Source: Epiperipatus broadwayi (lineage: Eukaryota; Onychophora; Udeonychophora; Euonychophora; Peripatidae). From it: a stretch of 64,000 nucleotides of DNA. The notes under the pieces were generated by a model, which saw only the letters and a list, made by a program, of their open reading frames with translations, was not told where the DNA came from and did no database searches. Shown one piece after another: positions 21,207 through 32,699 of this stretch. The stretch's first letter is position 1, and each line of letters opens with the position of its first letter. A program made the position numbers and the translations under genes. Where the stretch lies: positions 994,001-1,058,000 of the forward strand of contig JAQFVV010012497.1 of NCBI GenBank assembly GCA_028023455.1. Direction: 5' to 3'.

Positions 21207-21265
21207 ATCCAAGGTTCCTCACTGATGATGGCCACAAGCCAGAAACTAGTCTGGGGGTATTGGAT
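21207..21265 (+). ncRNA. hammerhead ribozyme, family 1, consensus-perfect
   Basis: CTGATGA (21222-21228), stem II TGGC/GCCA closing CACAA, GAAA (21242-21245), CTAG, then the GUC triplet ending at 21251. Proximal stem I CCTCA/TGGGG (21217-21221 with 21252-21256) and distal stem I ATCCAA/TTGGAT (21207-21212 with 21260-21265) are fully paired, separated by an internal loop where the loop-loop contacts of fast hammerheads would form. Best-preserved plus-strand copy; CTGATGA lies exactly 434 bp after that of the previous ribozyme. Confidence 0.88.
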
Positions 21266-21385
21266 GAGTAGGCACTAGTTAGGGATTTTATGCACAAGCC
21301 TTTTGGCATCCATTGATTACTCTGTTTGGCACAGGGTGGCACTACTGTATGGATAGTTTTGCCTTTGTTTATATATATATATATC

Positions 21386-21790
21386 AAAGGAAAAATAGAA
21401 TTTTGCACATACATATTGAATTCATTTTCATATTAACATTTTATAATAACCAGAATAGCTGATTCATTAAAATTAATTATTTTTGTTTGCTTTCTTAACT
21501 TTTTTACCCATTTAACAATCTAAAAATGCTCTTGAGAGTGTATACATTTGGAAGTTATTACATTGCATGCATACATGATATTTGAGTTAATTATAATCCT
21601 AGAAAATAAAATAATCTCTTTTATATTAATGATAGAATATTACTTTTGTCATTTATTAATTTTAATAGATTTTTAAAAATAAATTACTACAAAAGGGGGG
21701 TGGGTATTATTATTTATTTATTTTGTAATAGGTAAGCCACCCACCCCATTTAAAATGCAGCAAAAAATAAATTTTTATATTCTTGCATAT
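21386..21790. other. intergenic; short GC-rich hairpin at 21697-21750
   Basis: AT-rich. gggggtgggt (from about 21698) and acccacccc (ending about 21748) form an inverted pair around an A/T spacer, perhaps a remnant terminal repeat. Nothing else was recognised. Confidence 0.4.
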
Positions 21791-22275
21791 TTTATTAGAT
21801 GAAGAATAAAATTTTTGCTAGAATAAGGCTGACGATTATTGTTCTGTTTGTGTTCTGGATTACTAGATGTGCAATAATATTCCGGCCGAAACTAAAGTTT
21901 CTCTGGGAGCAATACAAGGAGAAGATTATTGCCATGAAAACTAGAGACTGTCTTATGGTGCCTGCTAAATTGTTTGCTGACACATGGGGGCTAATTTCTT
22001 TGGACTCAAACATTTCTTATGCCCAAACTCTCAAATCAAAATTATGAACTGTTCACATTGTTGTCCACTCGAGTGCGATTATAGCATTATGTTAAGAGGA
22101 TTCGGATGTGTGCAGTTTCGGACATTGTTCACCATCCTACAGGAACCTCATGCTACAGCAGCCAGGTGCCAATTATAGAGAATGGACACTCAACTTATGG
22201 GAGGTGCTCGTGCAGTGAGGCGCAGTAGCGGCTCAATTTTCATGATATTCAAGCATGTGATCCTCAGCCTTATGA
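21790..22275. other. unclassified higher-complexity block, possible old repeat or exon debris
   Basis: Clearly less AT-rich than its surroundings. A plus-strand frame at 21799-22047 gives 82 residues with one hydrophobic segment (TIIVLFVFWITRCAIIF) and then a basic stretch (FLWEQYKEKIIAMKTRD). The minus strand is also open for 72 codons. No known family was recognised on either strand and no splice context decides the strand. It may be a fragment of an interspersed repeat. Confidence 0.3.
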
Positions 22276-25200
22276 AAGGAAGTATATTATTAGCTAAAAT
22301 GTGTTAGCACCTGTTCAAAAGTTATATAATAACAGTCATTTCTGCATAATAATAATGAATATTTTGAAAATGGGAGTTAATGGCATTAAACTGCTAAGAG
22401 ATGTTTAAACACTCATTTGATTTCACTTATTAGGAAAAAAAAAAGTGTTAATAACTCATAATTAAGTTTGGTGATAAATTTCATTCAGAATGAATATATG
22501 ATTTGATTTTAGAGAATTCTGTATTCTCATTGTCAACTATCTAAGGGGTTATCCTTGCATCCTCCATTAATTGGATTCATCATAACTATATTTTCTACCA
22601 ATTATACTTTTATTTATTCATTAGTCTTAGCTATCTTATAAAACTACTTTGCTATAATAAAGAACTTGATTTATTATTTGATTATAAGATTAGATTGGTC
22701 TCATAGATAAGATCATCTGTCCGTGCCTAATCAAAGATATTACTTATTAGAGATCCTTATATTATGACTTAATAATAGTGTGTGGGTTGGTCCATCGCTT
22801 GTATGCCCCATATGCATATTTTTCTGCAAGTATGCCACATTAATTAATGATGACGATAAAGATCACCTCATCAGCTTTGTAAATGATGTATGATTCAAGG
22901 CTTGCTTTTTTACAATATATATATACATCTTGTGCTTTATAGTTTTTAATACAAACTTGCAAATATTATTTAAAATAATTACTGTAAAAAAAAAATTTAA
23001 TTCTGCATATAACCTGGGAATTATATAAATAAATCTTAGTTCACTTATATTATTATGGAATAAATTTTTTATATTTGCTTTTGAGGTAGAAAAATTAAAA
23101 GTGGGAGTATTTAAAAATAAGTTTGCAGCTCAAAATTAAAACTGGAAACTAAACTAAATTTAAAAAATACTAAATCTGCAATGTTAAACAAAATGAATTG
23201 AAATAGCAAATGTTACTTGATATTTTGCATGTGATATTCATCTAAAAATCATATGGTCGTTGGACTAGAAACTGGTTTGAAAATATTGAAAAAAGAATTT
23301 AATTTTTCTTTAAATGGAAGATTTCTACCTTTTCTAAAACTATGTTGATAAAACATCTTATTGGTGATATATATATATACTATAATCAGCATTATGCCCC
23401 CATTTAAAAACATTATGGGAAATATGATCAAAAGACTATGTAGTGAAAATAAATGATATTTCTTATAATCAGACAATCTAAATTATCTTACTCTCAAAAT
23501 TTAATATATTTTGGAGAAATGTCCAATTCATTGAAATATTCTTTACTTTTAATCAAAAATCAAGGACATTAAAATAATCAAAAACTTATTCTGTTTGAGC
23601 CAAGTTGCAAACGTAGCTTGATTTTGTTTAAGAGTCTTTATCTAATCAATGGATTCTTATTGATTACATTTAAACAGAAAAGCAAATGTATAAGTCAGAA
23701 ATATTTGCACTGTTTGCAAAATGGCTTAATATAATTTAAGAAATGGGTTATATTTAGTAATGAATGATTGGAATAAGGTATTTGAGAAAGCACTTTCCAA
23801 ATATATCTATTAATAATCTTATCCAGCATTTGTAAGTAAATAGTTAAACATAACTATAAAGTTCACAGTCATGTACTTTTTCTCCAGTAACTTGAACTTC
23901 AAATGCCCCAGATGAGATCTAGAACTGAATATAAAGATAGCATGATTTTGAAATGACATAGTGAGAAAGGAAGTGAGTTCTCCAATAAAGCATTGAAGTA
24001 GAGTTTTGTAAAATGGCTGATATAGCTGAATTGGAAAATGACAAATTCACAACACTGTTTAAACTTTAAATTTTTCTGCAAAAACTTTTACAAATTTTTT
24101 ATGAAAAGTTTGTGCTGAACATCTATTTGATATCATTTGAAGACTTAGACTTGTGGCTAGATGCAAGTAGCCACTGACAAATGTATTACTAGATTGTAAG
24201 CATTGGTAGTAGAGACAAAAAGATACAAAGACATAATATCATTAGATTACTTTCAGCTGTTCTTTTGCAGTTAATAGCAAAATTAGAATCATTAAAACTG
24301 TTCTATTTCTCATTTCATTTATCAAATATTGCTTCGTATTTCAAAATCAATCCAAGTGCATTATATGGATTCTGATTGTTTGATTTATTATTAAGATTTC
24401 TGGTATGTTACTGGAGGAATTTATCATTCAAATTGATGTGGTGAATTATCAAGAATTTTTGTCATTTGTTGTTACAATAATCTACTTTTTGTTTTAATAG
24501 TACTGCATTTATTTCAACATTTGTGAATTATATAGTCATACATTAACTACACAAAATATTCTAATTTGCATATAGATTTGCAAAATTTATTAAATCTTCT
24601 GAGACTTAACAGTACTCTAAATTACTGATTGTCTAATAGTTATAGAACAAGGATTCAAATTTGCATAATAGACAATTATTCATACGTTTTTTTATTACAG
24701 ATAATTACCCAGTGATTTGCATACTATATTACTAAATAAATATTCTATATTTAAACAGCATTTGCAAGTTATGTTTGGAGTAAAGTGACAATGTGCAAAA
24801 TTAAGGCATAGTTTATTGTCAATAACTCTCATGTGATCAATAAAAAAGAATCATGGTACCATGGGCTATGTAAATTGAATATTTACATAATTGTTAACAT
24901 ATTTAAATATCTATCCATTATATATAAACAACATACAATATCCTGCTATCATTACTAGAGACATGAATCTGGCTGTAAATGTCAAAAGCATGTTCAGCAA
25001 GCTAAATGGTTTATAAATTTGTAATCTTTTTTTGTTAAACATCAAAAACACTGTTTAAATATAGAATTACAAAGAATCATCAAATTAAATAAATATAAGT
25101 AACATTACAGTGTAAAGAATTCTGTGAGTTGAAACTTTTTTATACAAAAAATATTTTAAAATTTCCTTTAGATATTAGAGAAGGAATAAAGAATTTTTCA

Positions 25201-25950
25201 CCATGGATATTGTGTAAGTAACAAACATAGAATACAAAAAGATCTGAAATATTGCATTATTAGTAATTGCTTATTTTTCATAAAATTAAGAAAATAAATA
25301 AAAGTATACTGATTATAAAATGTAATAGATTATTATAATAATCCTATGTCTGGTTTCTAGAGAGATAATGAGACCTTCAAGCAATCAAGAGATTAAGTTT
25401 TACAATTTATTTTATTCAGCTGCAAATTAATTCACAAATGTTTAGTCTGAATCTGCCATTCTTCCATTGTGCTAAAATAATGGGCACTAGATAAATTTAA
25501 TATTATTAGAGATGATTAAATATATTTAAATATATATGATAAATATTTGTAAATGATCCAAATATTTATTTGATTTGACAATAAAATAACCAATTTCTAA
25601 AAATTTATGTTCAGAGAGGCCCATGTGTTTTTATATATATATATACAATGGAGCATCTAAATAACAGTATTATCATCAGCTATTACATTTTCCTTTCATT
25701 TCCAGGTATTTTACTGTGTTATGAACATTATTCTCTTGAAAATGAATAATCATGATTGAGCTCCGATGTTAAAATAAAAATCTCTAAGGTTTAAACTTGA
25801 TGATGTAAATATCCTTAAAAATAGGACTATAATTTTTTGAAAATGTCTAAAACTTGTTCTACTTTTACTGCATTAACTTTTATTAAATCTTTACAAAAAA
25901 AATTTACTTTTCTTAATGCACTTTTTATAATACTTTATTTAATTTATAGC
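22275..25950. other. intergenic, no supported feature
   Basis: AT-rich with short microsatellites (for example 22914-22925, 23369-23380, 25632-25646). Small open frames are all shorter than about 80 codons and lack recognisable motifs. Confidence 0.5.
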
Positions 25951-25952
25951 AA

Positions 25953-25979
25953 TTTCAACTGGCTAGCAGTCTTCTTCAG
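25953..25979 (-). ncRNA. hammerhead-like relic (CTGAAGA family)
   Basis: Minus strand: CTGAAGA, AG, stem II ACTG/CAGT around CTAGC, T, GAAA. The core sequence blocks are all present with a slightly shifted stem II; TTGC follows GAAA. A near-identical relic lies at 33744-33770, so this is a dispersed family. Confidence 0.5.
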
Positions 25980-26465
25980 ATCTAAAGTTAATTTTATTAC
26001 AATTATTTTTTACATAACTATACAATAACTTTATAAAATGATAGATGCATATCTGTATACATATATATTAAATGAAAATTATTGTACGTTTATACAAAAT
26101 AATTATTTTTTAGATTTGAAGGATACTGTTAGTGAAAACTCATAATTTAAATTAAATATCATGTTAACTGTTAAGAGCAGTGTGTGTATTTGTAAAGATT
26201 TGGTGCTGCATATATATATATAATGATAAATTAATCTAGATCTTTTTTTTTCCAAAGAGAGTTCATATTTGATAAAAACTGAAAATATATTTCATTTTAT
26301 AAATCTAATGTACAGCTTCTTTACTAATATTGTACTTTAGATTCATATAATGATTTTTGTTTAAAATGAGATAATATACTGTTCTTCAAATTATAAAATA
26401 TTTTAATATTAATGCAAAACAAAAAAAAAAAGAATTTTAAATACCAAATTTGATCTATTTTAAAA

Positions 26466-27297
26466 TACACCTGAGTCTCTTTAGGCGGATTTTTTTGATG
26501 CGATTTTGAAGTTATGCAATTCATGTTTTTTCTTAATATCTTTTTATGCGAAAGAAGTTCATATTTCACTTAAAATCAGGATTTACCCTATACACGCATT
26601 AAATTTTACATATTTTAAATGCCTATTGGAAAAAAGTTTGGCAATAAATTTAGATACTGTAGAAGATTTAGAAAAAGATAATGAATCAGAATTGGAACCT
26701 GTTTATTTCACAGCAAAAATGATTTGAGAAAGTCTTCAACTTTCTAATCAATTGGAAAATCATTTTATTGTTAATGCTACGAATTATGAACGAGCTTAAA
26801 TTCCGAGAGTTAAATAGTTGTATGTCTGGATATCGCGAGCTTCATAAAAATCATTGTCTCAAAGTTTAATCACCAATTACATTGTCATCAGAAAAACATT
26901 AACACAACATGAGACTGAAGTTGGCATTAATTCTGTTGTGTTTCCTCTTGTGACGAATCTGATATCTTACCAGTTCACAAATGAACCCACATATTGTCAA
27001 GTAGTGATAATAATTAAAATATGTATGAAATAATGTAAAATAAATTACATATAAAAAACTTTGTCTTGTATTAATTTTTTCAAATATTTGAAATTTTTTA
27101 TTAGTCATACTTTATTTCCTTATTTTTTTTATGCAAATTTTAAAGTAATTTTACCTTGTTGCTTTGGTTTTATGCAATTTTTGAAAATTACAGAATGTAT
27201 CCCAAATTTTCAAGATAAGTTGAGTATTTTTGTGCAATTTTTTTTATGCGGGTTTTCTGCGGAACGTATCTACCACATAAAAAGAGACACAGGTGTA
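26466..27297 (+). mobile_element. Tigger/pogo-type DNA transposon remnant with TA duplication
   Basis: The ends are imperfect inverted repeats: cacctgagtctcttt at 26468 against caccTGTGTCTCTTT read inward from 27295. Each is flanked by TA (26466-26467 and 27296-27297), as expected of Tc1/mariner/pogo elements. The 828-bp interior keeps the C-terminal part of a pogo-like transposase. It is a deletion derivative, not autonomous. Confidence 0.7.
26560..26875 (+). pseudogene. pogo/Tigger transposase, C-terminal fragment (frameshifted)
   Basis: One frame reads NLDTVEDLEKDNESELEPVY, then FTAKMI, stop, ESLQLSNQLENHF and NATNYERA. A +1 shift continues LKFRELNSCMSGYRELHKNH and a stop. The block FTAKMI.ESL.L...L...F, then N.ERALKF.R.LN....YREL, is the typical tail of Tigger-family transposases, which cut and paste at TA. 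The DDE catalytic region is absent. At least one stop and one frameshift make it a pseudogene. Confidence 0.65.
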
Positions 27298-28796
27298 GCT
27301 TGAAAAATTATATTTTTTTTAAATAAATATTAAAAAGTTGAATTAGTCTTCATAAGATATAAAGCATTTTAAATAGCAAGTATTAAATTAAAATTGTTGT
27401 AGTCAAATAGTCTCTTGGATTTACACTGTTAAGATAAATCTGCACGAATTGTATGAATCCAGTGACTAATATTTTTTCCTCATTTTGAATAAAAGTAGTT
27501 CAAGAAAAGCATCAGAAATCACTAAACTATTTGAAACATTTTTAAACTTCTTACTATAATTTTTTTTAAACAATCCTTACAATAACATTTGAAGGATAAA
27601 TTATAATATCTGATATATGCTGACTTAGTAATTTTAGAAATCAAATAATTAAAAGAAAATAGGCCTCTTGATTAATTTTTGAAGAAAATTGTTTGTTTAT
27701 ATGTATATTACTTAAATTAGATGAAATAAAAATAACATTTGCACATTATGAATAATCTGCATTCCACATTAGTAAATTTTTTTTTTTTTTTTTTTAAAAA
27801 AAGAGGGCAGCTATCGATGTTTAGAATCTCTTAAATTAACCAACATTCATTGACTGCTAGAAATGAATCATGCTATTATTTAGCAGCCAAATCTGTAAAG
27901 GTTCAAATTTTAAATCTCTGGCCAAAGAAACCATTTTTAACAACCTGTGAAAACTAATCACATTAGTTTATATAGATGTAAACATATTACTTAATAAATC
28001 ATTAAATTCTTCATCCTAATTTATAGTAAGAGCAACTCCATTGTGTCATATAATCCAAGCTTGAAAAATCTAATTAGTTAATCCATTCCTACCAACTTTG
28101 AATCTTAAGCCAGTAAAAATCAGATACTCATCTGAAAATGGACACTTAAATACTGAAGACAGGGATTTTATATACATCTGGTAATCACTAAAGTAAGAGC
28201 TATTCTCATTTTATTATTTTTAAATAATTCATACTTAATACAGATTCATTCAAATTTTCATCAACTAAACGATTGTAAAAAAAATAAAATGCAAGGAGTT
28301 AATATTATGTTATATAATTCATGGTATTACATTATAATTGAAACTTTAATTACAGCGATGACACCTAATTTGTTTTCATAACTAATAATAAATATTAAAG
28401 AGATGAGATAATATCAGTTTAAGACAAGTGAAATTAGTCATTATGTTTTTCTTTTTAATGATGTATATATTTTAACAAAAATTCAATATATATGTGAATA
28501 TTACAAAAGTATTTTAAAATTCATTTCAGACAATTGCAGATAAAGACTCCTAGTTTGTTTGTTTTTCAATAAAAGTGAATTTTATTTTAATCATGCATGT
28601 ATACAGATAAAGTAGAAAATGCATTTTATCTATTACTTATAAATTAATTAAAGACTCTGAAAACGTTCATTTTTTTTATCATGCTGTAGCTCAGCAATAT
28701 TACTGATGGTTTAAAGTTTTTCTTCTCTTAGATGGTTGTTATGATTCTGGTTTTATTAGTTTTGGTATAATTTTCTCAATTACTGTTAAGTCAATA
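27298..28796. other. intergenic, no supported feature
   Basis: AT-rich with a T run followed by A run at 27778-27802. No element or exon recognised. Confidence 0.5.
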
Positions 28797-28934
28797 AACA
28801 TCATATGATCACCATTTCTTATGCTTGCTTATAACTTATTAAAACTCTCTATACGTATTGCCACTCAGTGCAAGCCAGGGTAATCAATGGATGCCAGAAG
28901 GTTTATGCATATAATCCCCATCTAGTGCCTACTC

Positions 28935-28993
28935 ATCCAATATCCCCAGACTAGTTTCTGGCTTGTGGCCTTTGTCAGTGAGGAGCTTTGGAT
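28935..28993 (-). ncRNA. hammerhead ribozyme, family 1, inactivated (G8A)
   Basis: Minus strand: CTGACAA instead of CTGACGA, stem II GGC/GCC, GAAA, CTAGTC, stem I ATCCAA/TTGGAT preserved. The lost G8 is the general acid. The change is a CpG-to-CpA transition. Confidence 0.75.
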
Positions 28994-29608
28994 CTGAGAG
29001 CACTACACCTAGATCTTAGGATCTAATGCAACCCTCCAGCAGCCACCTTTTATCTCTACTTAACTACAAAACTATGAAAATAAAATTGAAAACACAATAT
29101 TTTCAATCTAAGCTCAATAGCTTATATAGTTATATGGGTCTGAACTCAGTTTAGTACCTATACAATTTGGTATCTTTGGTTCTCTAATAACTATATCCAC
29201 CATTATCCTGTTAGGCAGGATTGGTTTTAAGTCAATAAACATCACATGATCACCATTTCTTATGGTTGCTTATAACTGGTTTGCACTGAGTGGCAATACG
29301 TATAGAGAGTTTTGTCTGTTTATAACAGTTACAAGCAAGCATAAGAAATGGTGATCATGCAATATTTCTTGGCTTAAAACCAATCCTGCCTAATAGGATA
29401 GTGGTGGCTATGGTTATTAAAGAACCAAAGACACCAAAATGTATAGATACTGAATTGAGTTCAGACTTATATAACTATAAGCTAATGTGCTTGGATTGAA
29501 AATATAATGTTTTCGATTTAGGACTCATAGTTTTGTAGTTAGGTAGAAACAAAAGGTAGTTGCTGGAGGGTTGCATTAGATCTTAAGATCTACGTGCAGT
29601 GCTCTCAG

Positions 29609-29667
29609 ATCCAAGGCTCTTCACTGACGAAGGCCACAAGCCAGAAACTAGTCTGGGGATATTGGAT
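29609..29667 (+). ncRNA. hammerhead ribozyme, family 1, core intact
   Basis: CTGACGA (29624-29630), stem II GGC/GCC with CACAA loop and an A-A opposition at its base, GAAA (29644-29647), CTAG, UC. Stem I CTTCA/TGGGG and ATCCAA/TTGGAT. CUGACGA satisfies CUGANGA. Confidence 0.8.
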
Positions 29668-29760
29668 GAGTAGGTATTAGATGGAGATTTTATGCACAAG
29701 CCTTCTGGCATCCCTTGATTACTCTGAATGGCAATACATATAGAGAGTTTTGCCTGTTTT

Positions 29761-29949
29761 AGATATTGTAAGTGAAAATTCTTTTTCTATCTGCAAGATT
29801 TTTTTATTTATTTATCTTAATTAAATATTGAATTAGAGAATTTTGTTCACTAGCATTCTAATTCATCATAGAACCATCAGCTTTAACAAAATTCTTATAT
29901 ATAAACATTCCATTATCTATTATTACATCCCTACAACTATTAACACACT
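29761..29949. other. short spacer between two family-1 loci
   Basis: AT-rich, no feature. Confidence 0.5.
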
Positions 29950-30095
29950 AAACATCACATGATCACCGTTCTTTATGCTTACATAAGCTGTTTAAATAGG
30001 AAAAACTCTCCATACAATAGTGTCACTCAGTGCAAGCCAGAGCAATCAATGGATGCAAGAGGGTTTGCATAAAATCCCTATCTCAGCGCCTACTC

Positions 30096-30153
30096 GTCCA
30101 ATATCCCCAGACTGTTTCTAGCTTGTGCCTTTCATCAGTGTGGAGCTTCGAAT
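30096..30153 (-). ncRNA. hammerhead motif, family 1, weak stem II
   Basis: Minus strand: CTGATGA, AAGGCACAAGCTA, GAAA, CAGTC. Core blocks are intact. Stem II keeps only about two pairs and CTAG is shortened to CA-G, so folding would be poor. Confidence 0.6.
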
Positions 30154-30555
30154 CTGAGAGCACTGCACCTTGTTCTGGGGATCTAATGCAATCCTCTAGT
30201 AGTCATTTTTTACCTTATTAGCTAATTATAAAGCTTCAAGTCCAAAAGGAAAACAATAATGTTTTCAATTCAAGCTCATTATCTTGAATAGTCTTATAGA
30301 TCTGAACTTAGTTCAGCATCTATACTTTTTGATATCTTTGGTTCTTTAATAACTACAGACTGCAGTTATTAAAGACCCAAAGACACTTATGGATGCTGAA
30401 CTGAGTTCAGATCTATATGACTATACAAGCTAATGAACTTGAATTGAAAACTTTATTGTGTTTTCATTTTTGACTCAAAGCTTTAGTTAACTAATAAAGT
30501 AAAAGGTTGTTGGAAGGTTGCATTAGATTCTAAGATCTAGGTGCAGTGCTCTCAG

Positions 30556-30614
30556 ATCCAAAGTTCCTCACTGATGAAAACTACAAGTTAGAAATTATTC
30601 TGGTGATATTGGAT
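30556..30614 (+). ncRNA. hammerhead motif, family 1, compensated stem II
   Basis: CTGATGA (30571-30577), stem II AAC/GTT around TACAA, GAAA (30591-30594), then TTATTC. GGC/GCC of other copies has become AAC/GTT, preserving pairing. The post-GAAA palindrome and GUC site are altered (UUC). Stem I ATCCAA/TTGGAT kept. Confidence 0.65.
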
Positions 30615-30719
30615 GAGTATGCACCAGATGGGGATTTTATGTAAAAACCTTTTTGCATCCATTGATTACTCTAGCTTGCACTGAGTGGTGTTACTTATGG
30701 AGAGTTTTGCCTCTGTTTT

Positions 30720-32460
30720 AACCATTGACACTTAAATAGTCATATATGTCATAATATAACAGTCCAAACCTTTGTGTTCATGTTTTGGTAACTTATAAGA
30801 GGTAAGAATGTATATGTTTTATCCTAAATTTTATTTAAGCATATGATATATTAAAATATGAATATTATTGCCTTATAAAAGACATGTCTAACCATACTAT
30901 AATGTCATGTATAATATAACCTGAAATATATATTTTCTGATTTATCCAATATAGAAACTTGGTTTATTTACTTTAATAATAGTAAATTATTCTCATTAAT
31001 TTTCTATCAACATACATTGTTGTATATACACATATATTGTTGAGTCTTCAATTTTAATCTTTTAGAATGAATTTTTTAAAAAAATAGTTAAAATGATAAT
31101 GTAAATGTTAAATATTTAACAGATAATATATATGTATATATTTTAAAAGAATAACTCCAGACCATAGTATATTCCTTAAAAGTACATTTAAAGATTTAAA
31201 CATATATTAATTTATAATGGAACATTTATTCTTTGTAAAGTGTTGAAATTAATGTAATTTTCTTCCACATATTTGATAAATTTTATGGATTTGAGATATG
31301 TTTTGTCTAAATATTACTTTTTTTTATATTGCAATGATTAGAAAATATTGACATATATATATATGATTTTTGTCAATAATGTATTAGAATAAAAGCTTAT
31401 TTAAAATGTCAATAGGCACTTTTTATATGTGGGTGAAAATACAGAGTTCTGTTTGCTATAGACAAACTGTAGAAATAAAAGATTTAATATGTAAGTTGTT
31501 TGTAGATTTAATTGAATTTTTTTCTTGTTTGGGATTTGAAATTATGTTTATGTTGGCTCTTTCCATTTACAATTTCAATATGATCCGGAGTTCAATGTGT
31601 GAATATTTAATCAAATATGATTTCTTGACATTCGCAATTGAGATAACTACAGGTAAAACTTTACTGCCAAAAAAGAAGAGACTCTGAAGATTTAACAGAT
31701 CATTTCAGACTAAATCATATTTTCGTTTGACACAGAATATTTATTACATGCATCCAGAGAAAATTTACGTTGAAAATATAACAATATTAAAATGCACATT
31801 TTTTTCTAGAAACACTTCATAAGCCCCTCACCCCCTTCTTAAATAGATTGGATAAAATTATGTATTTTAAATAGTAACAAGATAAAAATCTTAAAAGTAT
31901 TTAATGTTTTTTTTAAATTACTTTTTTATTAAATCTAGTTTTATTTAATTATTAATATAATTTACACTAATGAAAAATTTAATTTGTTGTATTTTAAATA
32001 TGAATTAAGTAACTATAATAAAATTTAATTTTGCTTTGTGAATGCACTTACATTTATACATAAAGTAATCATCTCTTTATGAAAAGAGTAATTTCATGAT
32101 CTATGCATTTTATTCACAACATTAAAAAAGATTAAGTATTCTGGACAAATTTATTCTTTTTAATCAATATTTTAAATCTTAAGTGTTTAGCTCTAAGCTA
32201 TGAAAAATATTTAATATAATACTGGCTTATATTAATTTACATAACTCTTCTTATTGCATAAAATTCATTTAATCCATCATTTCACTGTTAATTTTCATGG
32301 GGATTATTTATTATTAACTTAGCTATTTACCTATTTGGTTATGGACTATTTTGGATATGAATTTGAATTCAGGTTTTTCATCTTTTTTGAAGAGGATTTT
32401 AACTAATTCAAATTTATGTATAGATATTTAAAATAAGAAAACTACAAGACATCAAAACTG
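30720..32460. other. intergenic, no supported feature
   Basis: AT-rich. An open frame at 31406-31687 (93 codons) has no recognised domain and ordinary AT-rich composition; I do not call it a gene. Confidence 0.5.
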
Positions 32461-32499
32461 CTATTCATAGATAATACCTAAATACAAGTATATAATCAA

Positions 32500-32570
32500 G
32501 ATGTAATTAGAGGGGATTTGAACCTGACTTTCAAGCTTCCTTAGGTCAGTGGAGAGGATTGACGCCTGTC
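32500..32570 (-). other. tRNA-like / SINE-head relic
   Basis: On the minus strand GGTTCAAATCCC (about 32527-32516) is a good B-box, with a plausible but degraded 5' half upstream (GGACAGGCGTCAATCC). It lies about 70 bp from a hammerhead relic on the other strand. Confidence 0.4.
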
Positions 32571-32631
32571 CATTAAAAAGATTTTCTATCAATATAAATC
32601 GAGTACTGGTTATATATATATATGTGGGAGA

Positions 32632-32690
32632 TGATATCTGGACCAATTGATGAGTCCTGGTTCAGCACAAAATACGTTTATTTGAGATTT
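32632..32690 (+). ncRNA. hammerhead relic, family 3 (inactivated)
   Basis: TTGATGA (C3 to T), GTCCTG-GTT-CAGCAC stem II with one mismatch, then AAAA instead of GAAA, followed by TACG. Two essential residues (C3 and G12) are lost. It is homologous to 37868-37925: both share gatctgg-ccaa-tgatgag and ctggttcagca. Confidence 0.65.
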
Positions 32691-32699
32691 ATCTATTTC

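Larger units (their letters stand above)
20205..21385. mobile_element. hammerhead element family 1, inverted plus tandem concatemer
   Basis: A minus-orientation partial unit (20205-20450) is joined to plus-orientation units: cactactgtatggagagttt recurs at 20451, 20906 and (as a variant) 21340, giving periods of 455 and 434 bp. The shorter unit lost about 21 bp around 21200. Three hammerheads lie at 20357 (-), 20773 (+) and 21207 (+). Both ends abut AT microsatellites, so the target duplication is unclear. There is no ORF. The arrangement fits insertion of a multimeric cDNA with one strand switch. Confidence 0.8.
28797..29760. mobile_element. hammerhead element family 1, inverted concatemer
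   Basis: The family end aacatca(t/c)atgatcacc occurs at 28797 and again at 29239 in the same orientation (442-bp period). It is then followed by an opposite-orientation unit ending gagagttttgcctgtttt at 29760. Hammerheads lie at 28935 (-, dead) and 29609 (+, intact core). The caatcctgcctaataggat segment marks the palindrome centre. No ORF. Flanks show only a weak possible target duplication. Confidence 0.8.
29950..30719. mobile_element. hammerhead element family 1, inverted pair
   Basis: Starts aaacatcacatgatcacc and ends gagagttttgcctctgtttt. The left flank aactattaacacact and right flank aaccattgacactta look like a diverged target duplication. The left unit is minus-oriented and the right unit plus-oriented, meeting in a palindrome around 30350-30370. 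Each carries a hammerhead (30096 -, 30556 +). Confidence 0.75.

Noticed and set aside
31406-31687. 93-codon open frame
   Set aside because: No recognisable domain, no clear splice context, and AT-rich composition typical of chance frames in this window.
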